The translations under genes and the position numbers were made by a program. 64,000 bases of DNA from Lineus longissimus (lineage: Eukaryota; Nemertea; Pilidiophora; Heteronemertea; Lineidae): positions 17,546,001-17,610,000 of the forward strand of contig NC_088316.1 in the NCBI RefSeq assembly GCF_910592395.1. The letters run 5' to 3'. The notes under the pieces were generated by a model, which made no database searches, was not told the origin of the DNA, and saw only the letters and a list, made by a program, of their open reading frames with translations. Position 1 is the first letter of the stretch. Each line of letters begins with the position of its first letter. Positions 36,127 to 47,900 of the stretch are shown piece by piece.

Positions 36127-38850
36127 ATGAATACGTTTTTAGCCAGATTGAATACCATTTTCGCCTTCACATTAACGGTGATGGCAGTACTGACATTTCT
36201 TTGTTTCCTGTCCACGGCATTCAAGCTCAACTTGACGAAAGTGAAGCTAAACACAGTCAAAGCGATCGTGTAAGTACACGTCATGCATTTCTTGTACATT
36301 TTTACATACAATACAGACCTAGGCCTACATGCATTTTGTTTAAACATGGACATCATCCTGATCATGATCATGATTGGATGCATGGATTAAATGATGATAA
36401 AATTCATCTTTTTCTTCTGTTTAGTTTAGTGGCTCAGGTACAGAATAGTAGACAGGTCAGAACTACTAGACGTACATGGCCATGCATCGCATGGGGCCAT
36501 GCAGGGCTTACTTTAGATCTAGGGCTAGGCCAGCCAAGGGCCAAGGCCAGGGCAGGGCAGCTACTTCTTACTTGTCTACATAAACCATGACTTTGGTGAG
36601 TTTTTTTACCATGATACCATGAAATTTGGAAAATGACACTTGCCCTGCCAACAAGTGCCATGCCGATTCCCCCTAACAAGGCCGTCATCCCATGGGTGCA
36701 ACGTCCCACAATGACCCCTGCTGGGGAAAGACGTTGAAGAAGAATTTGTCAGTAAGCCATAGTTTAATTTCCCTGGCTTCTAACAGATGGCACTGCTAAC
36801 GATCTGAACCTGACAAGCCTGGATTTTTGCCATGCTTACAGTAAACCCATTAGAGAGTTCTCTACAGGGTTTTCTCAAGGTAGGGTGGTACCCTTGATAT
36901 TCAAGAAAATTTGCTGGTCTGCTACACAAGATAGGGTGGCCAGCAATTTAAGGTAGGGTGGTCGTATATGTATAGAAACTCTCACAAAATTCTAGAGCAA
37001 GGTGGGACAGGTGGGTCTTCCATGGTAGGGTGGTTTGATAGCGTGCCTTTTGTCATTTCTAAAATACGTTCACAAACAGATTGAGTCTATTTAGGAGCGG
37101 TACAAAGGCCTGCGGAAGAGGATGATGTACAGGTACATGTATTGTACTGTCATCGCCTGTGATCCACATTGGGGAAACAAGTTACCAAATAACTGAGTGA
37201 TATTCGTACCTGTTGTGGACTTGTCATCCAGTTTGATCCAGCTTGCATTGCTCGAACAAACTTAAACAATGTACTACTTATATTTTTCAAATCATTATTT
37301 ATTCATACAATGGTGAATTTCGGGGCTACTTCAGCTACTTACTGTCAACAACTTTGGGGCTCCTGACTCACTCTATTGATTCACACGTTGAATCTTGTGC
37401 GCTGATCGCATGGAAAATGGTTTAATAGTCAAGAATCCTAAAACTCAACTACTTCAGAATGATGGAACTTTGGAGAGAAATCGGGGATTTCCTCCATAAT
37501 GCATGTAGTAATGTGTCAAGAGTCCTGCTGGTGTGGCACCAATGAACCAGTTATCTGAATAAAAATCTGAAAAAATCATGATTCCTGCCTGGATTTGTTT
37601 GTAAGATCAGTACCCTCAACGTCTTTGAGGATTGGTTAACGGCAGAGACCCTGGACTGTGATGTTGTTCCTCTGTCAGTGGGCAGTACACAAATCTGGTA
37701 AGGTGCATTTCACACTGTTGGCGCCCCTTTTTCCGCTTCAGGAAAATGGGCAGAGGAGCAAACGTACTCCCGGATTTTCCCTGATCATGCACTGCACATA
37801 GGATGCATATCAGAAGTTTGTCCTGCCCCCTTCCATTGTGGAGTGGTACATGTAGTGTCATGAACATAAGAGTTAACATAAAATCTTATTAACTCAAGAT
37901 GAAGTATTGGGATCGTAACCTGACGGAAATGTCGGTAAGAGGTGTTGAGGAGCACATTGCCTATTTGCACAGAATAAATCGATTTCTTGCATCTCTGCTG
38001 TGGCCAATTTTTCTAATGGTTCTACTCCATCATGGGCATAAGAAGATCCTATATTTGTGCAATGAATTTCTGATTAACACAAAATAAATATATGCGTGAT
38101 GCAGTTGGTCCACATTTATTAATTTTCTCGGATGTTTGAAGGATTTAAAAAAAAGTGCTGACTGATAACGGAGGAATGATAGAAGGGTGGGTTGTGTGTG
38201 CATCTGGGTGTCTAGCCTGTAACCCTGCGTAGCTTCTGAAGTGCATGACGGACATTGCGGATGATCATTAAAATTTGTGTTATTTGACTGCATCGGTGAT
38301 TCTATGCCTACATAGGTGGCGCTTTTGAAAAAAACAAACTTCACGGCTGTATTTCATGATATTGGTCCCTCTCTAATGTCAATGGTCCTTGCCTTCAACT
38401 GCTTCAATCCCACTCGTCAGTAAGGTTGGACTTGTCGGCTCCCTTCTCAAAAGATGTTGCATGTTGGTACTAAATTTCAGTGTTACCATTGTACCAAGCC
38501 AAGACATAAACCAAACAGACAAAGCCGTAGTAATCCCTTGATGCTAATTTTCGGAACCACTCATCACATTGGTATGAATGTTTTATGTGTTCTCTTAACT
38601 TTGACTATGTAACATACACATTGGTTCAGTTTGTTCTGTGTAAACCAGTTTTGTTGCTAGGATTCAGAAATAGTACAGTCATGACAGAACTAACAGTTTT
38701 ATGCTGTTAGATAATGCACTTGACTGAACACAGTGATTCGGGTACTCATAGAAAGTATGGTTTAAAAATATTAACCCGTTTTGTTAGAATTACCTTTTTA
38801 GCTCACCTCTTAGCAGAGGTGAGCTTATCCCATACCGTGGCGTCCGTCGT

Positions 38851-38903
<53 letters not shown>

Positions 38904-41900
38904 CGTCGTCCGTTAGCAGGGCACGTTTCGTAACTGTTAGAGCTATTGAGTTGAAACTTGGTACACATGTACCCTTATGTAATGACACCTGGGAGACCAA
39001 GTTTCAGTCCGATTCGTTTCATGGTTTGGCCACCAGGGGGCCAAACGTTAAAAGTGAAAATATGCAATATCTCCCTTAATAGTAGTCGGGAAATTTTGAA
39101 AAAAATATGGTAGGTACTTCTAGCAAAGGTGCATCATATATCCTCCGGGTTTTTGATTTGACCTCCTTTTCAAGGTCACAGAGGTCAAATGGTGTAAATT
39201 AGCCGTTAGGATGTAACGATAGCACGTTTCTAAACTGCAATGACTATTGATACCAAATTTGGTACACATTTACCCCTTAGTCAGGTGATCTCAGGGACCA
39301 AAGTTTGGTCCAATATGATTCACCACTTGACCACCAGGGGGCAAAATCCAAAAACCTTAAAAATGTGATTATTCCTTAACTTCTTGCCCGATTGCCACCA
39401 ATTTGATATCATGGGTACATCTAACCACCATACAGTATATGTCACACAGGTTTTTAATTTGACCTTCTTGTCAAGGTCACAGAGGTCAAATGGCGTAGAT
39501 TCGCCGTCAGGCCGTAACTATGGCATGTTTCTTAACTGCAATGACTATTGATCACAAATTAAGTACACATGTACCCCTTGGTCAGGTGATCTCAGGTACC
39601 AAAGTTTGGTGCGATCTGATTTGCCGTTTGGCCTCCAGGGAGGGGGCCAAATCCTAAATTCTAAAAAATGCCATTATTCCTAGTAATGACTTGCCCGATT
39701 GGCACCAATTTTATATCATAGGTACATCTAATTCTAACAACCATTCAATGTGTCACCCGGGTCTTCTTTGATTTGACCTACTTTTCAAGGTCACAGAGGT
39801 CGAATGTACTGTAAATTGGCCATTTTGGGGAAATTGTAATTGCTTGGACCTACATCAAACCTAACACTACATGACACAAGACCATGCTCTTTATCCATCT
39901 TTCCTCCACATGAGGTGAGCACAATGGCCCTGGCCATTTCATTTATGAGACACCCTGTATAACTGATGTGGGCTCAGTGATCAAGTGCTATTCTGGATCA
40001 GCATTGATGATGCATGAACTAATTGCCTGAGAGGTTGTGACCAATGAAATCCATGTTTGTGCCTGGCAAGCAACTGACCTTACATAAGTGAAATGAGAGT
40101 GTGGTTGCCTGGGATTGTGGGACTGTTTTATCTATGGCTCAACATGAAAATTTTGATCTACACGTGCTACATGTATGTGGGGCCCGGCAGTGGGGGGAGG
40201 GGATGTTTGAACAGATGACGATTACAACAGATTTTGCTCAATAAATTGACTTTTCTTTCAGTACTATTGACAACAGTATGCTACAACTATACATATATGC
40301 AACACTTCCTGTGGGTATTGACCATTCTGAATCACACTCCAATGCAAAATCACAAATCGTGATTGTTTCTTAGACATTTACTTACAACATGTACAACAGC
40401 TTCAAGATTTTTTCATTGAAGACCAAAGCCATTGTCAAAAAATGTATTATAATCTAATTTGAACATTCCCAATTTCGTAACTGATTGTAAATTTTCATCA
40501 CTTTGGCAGTTGTTTTTTAAAGGGTTAAAATTGAGTCTACCTTTGAGTGAAATACTACTACATCCTCTCCAACCTTTTTAGCATATTCCTGAGTTGGCTA
40601 TTCGATCTCTTGGCTAATTTCCATTTCTAAAATTCTTGCTAAAACCTTTCCCAGCTACCCACAACATTTTCTTTTTCAGAAATATGTGTGATGTTTACCC
40701 CTCCAGCAGCCTTATGATTTGTTCTTACTGACTACATTATATGAGTACAATTACAATATGATAACTTTATTTGCTCATGTAATATGTTATTTGAACCTTC
40801 CCAATAATACTTATACTATTAGACCGGGTGCCCAGGCTAACTCTTGTCTTACATGATGGCTGACAGTGACAGTGTCAGGAATCACAGCAGGGCCACGTCA
40901 CTTTTGGACCATTCTAATTGACCAGATGTCACAAGCGAGGTGTGTCGATCAAGTTACATCATGCAAGTCACCATACAAATCTACCTTTGATCAGTCGACA
41001 TGTCAGTTTAATTGAATAAGTTGATGTCAACTCAAGCACACAATTACTGCAGAAATATATATGTATTATTAAATCCTGTGTACTCTGCTAAAAAAGCAAA
41101 TTCAGGCAAATATCCATCAGTTCTATCATAGATATCCTGCAGAAATGTCCGGCATCCGTTTAGATATCTTACTACAGTATTACTTATTCTGACATATTAA
41201 GACTAAATATCACTAAATGCTATGGAGTAATATGGCAACTAAGGTCTTGGTTCACCTTTTTATAACAGCCCTGTGAATATCACCAACCTTTTGGTTCAGG
41301 TCGTAGAGACATTCTTCCATTTTCTGTAACCGAGAATCCATGTCATCCTGACGTTCATTCGTCTTGATGATATTGCGGTGCATCAGTTCCTCATTTCGTG
41401 CAATCTCAACCAGATTTATCCCACTGTCAGTCAGTCCACGTTGTTGCATTTTTATCTCTCGGCTCTTGTTAATTGCTGCGAAGAGTTTTCGTTGATGTGA
41501 GATTAGGCCTTCGCCGCCCTTCTTTTTAGTTTTGAATATCATCCATGCTTGTTTTATGACATTTGCTGCCTCCTGCTTAGCCTTTTTGCCCAGTTCCACA
41601 TCCATAACAAAGGTATGAACATACTTTTCCGATCGGGACAGTTCGAGTTTCTGTGCCAGAACAGCCACGACTAATGCTGTAACGCCAGCGCCAAATATAC
41701 CAGTCAGAACAGCTATTGTACGCCCACAATATGAGACTGGCACTATATCACCATATCCAACGGTTAAAAACGTGATTGCGATAAGCCAGAGAGAGTCGGA
41801 GAATGTAGAATGATAATTCGGGTCGTATTTTTCACAGATTCGAATGGACCAACTAGCCATTGTCACGACACTCACGATTATGACGGTCAGTGTAGACACG

Positions 41901-44900
41901 GGATTCAAATTCATATACAATTTGAAAATGAATTTAAAATTGAAACTCAGCCGATTAAGCGCCCCAAGACTTTGTGACGATGCATCGTTGAAGAGTTTGC
42001 TGTGTAGTAAGATTGTTCTACAGACCCAATATATTCGTAAAAACATTGGCAGGGACAGTAGCACATCAGCTGGTGTTGTGACTGTTTTTTGCTGGCCAGG
42101 GTCCGTGGATAGTGTTACCCAGGTGTATTGGATATTGGCTGGGATGGGGTGTATGGCACACACGATAAGTTCCAAGACAATCTTCATACACCTTGACGTC
42201 GTCATCGCCAAACGCCAATCGTCCAAGCTGTTCGTTATCATAAAAAGCTGAATATCAGTGGCATGGTACCAGACGGTCAAGACAAGCAGAACAACCGTCG
42301 AAACTGTGATGCAAGACTTTAGAAAGTACGATGTTGCATCAGACTTGACATAGACTCTGGACATCATTGACAACTCAGTTTCAATTATCATCAACAGGAT
42401 CCCAAGCATGGCGAAAGTTACTGCAATGTCATTCAGAACCCGCCGTTTTACGAACACTTTCTTCCTCTTGGCCAAGCGTTGCCCAACATTCTCAAACTGC
42501 ATGTTCTTTTTCTTTCTCATCCTGGCGAAAAAGGTTTGCCTGCTATGCTTTGAAGGCCCTTGCTCTTCTTCAGTACTTTCTGTGCTGTATTTCTTGAATT
42601 CACCATTTTTGACGAGGGGTATACCGGGATTTTCGACGACGGTCGTCATGATGATACTAGGCCCAAGTCAGTCTGAAATGATATGATATAATTTCATTGG
42701 TCACTAGAACATGGATTGAAAAAGCATTCGTATTATAAAGAGATCCGGTTGTGCTGTAAAGAAAATTCCCAAGTTGCATGCTGTGCTGTGCAGAGAAAAG
42801 TATGAATGTACATGTATTCTGCTTTAATGAGCAGTGTTTCTATCTGAATGACATAGCTGCGCTGCGCGAACCTCCTCAAATGCTTGTCAAAGCTTGATCG
42901 CTGGGATTATTCAGCTTTTGAATAGCTAAAAGCTGTTGCAGCTATCAAAGTTACAAGGCTTTATTCATTTTTTACCAAATATATAAAGACCAGTTAAATA
43001 ATGATAAATAATGTGGGAAGTTTTATCAGTCGGATCCATCTTCAATTGTGTGTAACACGTGCATTGTCATTGGCTTGACAACAGCTGTCATGGGTTGTTT
43101 GAGTCGGTTGTTAGCTTTACACCCAATAAAGATGATAGTTTGCGAGACTTCAGTGTACGAATGTCTGCAACCAGTACTCTTATATACTGAAAATATTTTG
43201 CTTGACCTGATTTGGTCAATCATGGTCTTAAGTACATCCCAATTTGCTCCAAAATACCATTGCCTTCAAACGTTTACATGCACCGCACTGTCCAGTGTGC
43301 TGCTGTACATGTAATGGTTTCTCCACTAACACTCTAAACGCATATTTAACTTTATTTTAGTAATTTGGTTCAATTGAATTTGTAAAAGCAATATTGAACT
43401 GAATTTCTAAGTGGGCTCAATGTGTTTGAATTTGGCTAACATGACTTGTGACGACTTTTTTCTTGTTATGATCGAAAATGATTTACATAGTCCGCTTCAC
43501 AAAGAGATACTAATTTACCTAAATTAGTTTTGCTGTAAGCCCAACATGGCCGGATTTCGTCATAAAATAATTCCTACCCATCTCTCTTGAGTACAGTAAC
43601 ACTTTCACGCTGTTTCAACCATCATACATTTCATAGATCATACATTTCTTATTATTCATTATGGTAATGCTAAAATGCAATGTATACCCACCTGTCAATT
43701 GAATGATATTCTCGCCAATTATCGGCTACAAATGTATCCAAAATTCTTAAGAAATTATCCTAAATTGATAAAGCCATTTAGATTATCGTGAGAGCTGTCC
43801 ATCCCACATCTGTCTCTCTCCCTGCAAACTTACAGACTGACGTTGTTCATATGGATACCGAGCTTGAGATCGCGATAGGCCATGTGACCATATTCAAGAG
43901 CCCAAGCCACAGTGGCTGTTAGCTGATTGCCGACTGCTGTAGTTATAGATTTCCATGGGGCATTGATGATGCTGCTTGTTCTCTTCCAGAGGTTTTCATT
44001 GTGCAAATGTGGCCCGATTTCACTTTTCAGTGATCTATCAGAGTTGTTTCACTTCCGATAAATGGCACTGAATTGCCCTGTTTCAACCATGTCATGTTTG
44101 CATGCCACTCTGAATGAGTTGTTCAGTTGTTAAAATAATGATATTTCCTTGATGTGAAATAACCATGCCGATGGTGATGAAAATTATGATGGTTTCAACG
44201 AGGAGTCTATGATTTAATGGTATGATGATTGGTACATAGCACTCGTCTAACTGTTTTTATAGGCTGCTGACAACTGAAGATCATGTATTTAGTGTGTTCA
44301 CCATTCCAAGTAAAGACTTAATTGAATGAGTTTTTGTCAAAACTCTTACCATAATTTACTTCCAGTGGAAAGATAGATTGACAATTTACAGTTGTAACAC
44401 TGTAACCCCTTTCTGGTAGACATTGTGGAATAACATCCTTTCAACTACAACATACTTACCTATGTTAGTTTTGCTAAGTCTTCAAGAATGCTGCTATTTT
44501 CCTTGACAGCCATTTGATAATTTGCCTTACTCCTTGCTATTAGCGAGTTACTCAAAATCATGACAGTAGAGTGTCGTATCAACTAACTTGATTCATAAAT
44601 CCAGATATCAGTTGATCAAAGTTAGGAGAGTTAATCCGAATAAGCAGTTCATTTGGGCACTGAATCTGAATTCCATGACTTGAGGATTGGAGATTACTGA
44701 TGTATCCTCTAAATGTCACAGTCAAATTATAGCCTCAATGCTCTCCTCAATGTTGACCCTGTCCATTTGCTTTGGCATCTCATCTGAGTTGGTGGAGGCT
44801 TTGGTCAGTGGTCAGCGTTAGTGTAGTGATCCTTGTTTGTTTGTGATACCTTCCAGCGACTTTAGCCAGCCCGTTATTTCTGATGACAACTGCTCTCAGT

Positions 44901-47900
44901 TACACCAACAAGAAGCACACACAGCTCTGCTAACCGCCTTTTCTACGACTGAAAATTGAGGCTGGGAACTCAAAGCCAGTCGACAAGTGTGTGTAATACT
45001 CACTGCCAATGCGACTGATTTCCGAAGCATTTACTTGTGTTACCGGTGTCGATAGTCACCCAACAAGTCAAGTTTGCTTTGTAATCCTAATCCTATAGGG
45101 TCGGGCGGATAGTTTGATAGTCCCTTCCGAAGTACACACTTACAGTCAATGGTAACACGTGTGTATTCTCGAATAGGCTTGGCACTTGCCACTGCGCCCT
45201 TGAAGATTTACTATTTCAAACCATAACCCATGAAACCTGTTTATTACGAACTATAGAAAGGCTTGATCCACCATCTGGTTGTTATACTATTGTATTTATT
45301 GATGTTGTATTAATCGACTGCTGTAGTTACGATGCATTTATTGCCTGTAAACTATACGATTTTACACAGAGTGGGGGGTGGCAGAAGGAGCAACTGAGTC
45401 CATGGTGGCGTGGAGTTTTTTAAAATTCATGAGATTCTTCACCAAAAACAGTTTTGTCCCCTAGGACTTTTGTCAGCTGAAGACAATGCTTGTGTCCAAA
45501 AACCACGATTCAGCAAAGACCATAGCTATCCAGAAGGACAATTCTCCACTAAAGTTAGTTCATTCCTGAGGACATGCTGTGCTACACCAAGGACATTTTG
45601 TCTCAAAGATGATTCTCCACTGAAGACAATCTGTCAGAGGGGATTTTTCTCCATTAAGACAGTATGTCCCTGAGGACATTTTTTCACAAAGACAAGTCGT
45701 CCTATGTTTGCACAACTCAAGCTGTAAATGTACTCATCTAATTGCCTGATGGATATGAAAACATCTCCTCTGGGCAGAGAATGTGTCTATTGGTAAACGA
45801 TCTATCAGTGAAGCAGTGTACACAGATCCTTCAGATTTCAGATCAATACCCAACAATGGGCCGAACCCACATCCCTATCAACACAGGGAGCCGGAGGTGT
45901 AGCCTTGTAGGCCTTGCGTGCCTGATATATCACTATCAGCAGGCCTGTACAAACAATGTGTTTCAATCTGTTTTGGCAACAGATGTTGAGAATAATTTGC
46001 ATAAAAAATTCAATCATGCCTGTGTTATATCTCTGATTGATGAATAATCTGATTTGTTGACAATACTGACCAGGATTGAATTTCATAAGTTGGTTATTGA
46101 AATACACGAATTGCTTTATTTCGTACATGTACCCTTTCGGGTGGAATCTTTTCAGAAATCCGGCCTTTTCGACCAAATTAACTTGATTTTATGATGTATT
46201 TGACTATGTGTGTGTGTGTTGGGGGTGGGGTAGGGGTGGGGTAGGGGGGGGGGGGGGGGGGGTCCACAACTCCACACAGTATTGCTATTGCTCATGCACT
46301 GGGAATGTTGGGGTCACCTGTCATGATGGAGTTAATCGCCATTTGGGTTTCAATTGGCTTCAAATTGCAATTGAAAGATTGAAGTGGGGTTAAAGAGTTA
46401 AATGCTTGTTATAATTGATTGTTTTTGTTTTGTATTGTAATCCATTTGCGTCAGTTGTCAATGATACTTTTATTCTACACCTGAGCTGGCAGTGCCACAC
46501 GTGACATGGCGAACCCGGTGGCACAACAGTTGAGTGTCGGCCTTGTGATCGGGAGGTCCTGGGTTCGATACCTAATCGGTGCCACTTTGCAACTTGCCTG
46601 AAATGTCCTTGCGTGCGCTAGATTGTGGCTGTCCTTGGTTCTTCAGAAAGGTTTCTGGATATTAGGCTGGGTTAATCTTACACATTTCATTCTTTCTAAT
46701 CTCTGTTCAAAGACACATACCTGTGATTACAAAGTAAAATGAGAGAACATTGGTAACACCGAACTCCTCAGATTCGTGCATGTTTTTACATGGAAACAGG
46801 TACAATTGTGAAATAAAAAACATTGATTTTTTCTCAGCACTTTCAGACTCTCAGTGCAAGACTATGAAATATTCAGAGCTGCCCTATTTATTTTTCATGC
46901 CCACCTCTTCAATATACTGGTATCTTTTACCATATTCTGTGTGGTTTTAAATGGTCTGTGTTTTTACCTGCCAAATATTAAGTGCACTACGTTTATTTTA
47001 TTATTTCTGTAGAGTTTAAATTTAGTTTAATTTTCTTGTAAAATTCAAATAGCCATCTTTGTGCTTGATTTCCCATCATCATCTCATGATTTCATTTTTG
47101 TGTCTTTTCAGAAAAAATGTGCCAGACTACAGTCAAGGACGTGACCGTAGTGACCTTGGATTCCTGACATTTGACCTCCAATCAGATATCCTTTTGTGTA
47201 ACGATTGAAAATATTTAGTTAATTAGAACAAGATGCCCCTCCCAAAATTGCTTTTCCCCACAGCAAGGTTTGTATAGTTCCTGAATAATACACTGTTCGC
47301 AAAAGTTACAATTTTTTTTCCTTGACTCTGATCACATCTGAATGAAGTTTTCAACTGGAATTGCAAACAGCTGTTCCTGTTCCTGACTGCTGAGTATGAG
47401 ACAAAAAATAACGTAAGTATATCACAGGAATGCCATGAGGATGGTACAGTGGTAGGGTATTGTCTCAAATGGAACCCATGGCCAGGTTATTCATGCCTTG
47501 TGCAATTTGTAGCTCCAACTCATCATTCTAACTATTCCCAAGCTTGATGCCAACCACTCTGTGGAGACTGACTAGGATAATACCATAAAAAACAAATAAT
47601 TTTGCGGCTATGCAGTTAAGAACACAGAATAGCATTTCAGGTAATGATCTGGCTCTTGTAAGTGTCTTTAAAAGTTATAAGAACACTTACTCTGATTGGT
47701 TCTCTGAAAAGAGGATCTGTGCAGTGCTATATTGCAATCACAATTGTATCATGTGGAGTCTGAATTTCTGTAAGGAAATTGTGCCACTGAAATTTGTTCC
47801 TTGCTGATAGTTATATAAATAATTTGATTTATGACTATGACTCAAAAGTGAGGTCCAATTTCCTTGTGATCGAGCTGTACCTTGTACTCAGTATATTCAA

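Larger units (their letters stand above)
42673..47111. other. SPCS3 intron 1 sequence, no further gene seen
   Basis: About 4.4 kb of AT-rich intron upstream of the channel gene (so it also contains that gene's promoter). It includes a SINE at about 46507 and a G-rich tract at 46206. No other coding region was recognised. Confidence 0.45.

Noticed and set aside
38714..39079. Arginine-rich reading frames on both strands
   Set aside because: They are translations of the (CGT)n triplet array inside a repeat element, with no conserved flanking sequence.
45410..45673. Possible repetitive peptide gene (aggaca-type motifs)
   Set aside because: The 87-codon frame has weak, irregular repeats, no splice or start context and no known family.
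46507..46600. A functional tRNA gene on the plus strand
   Set aside because: Boxes and an acceptor-like stem exist, but the anticodon and T arms are poor and a SINE-like body follows.
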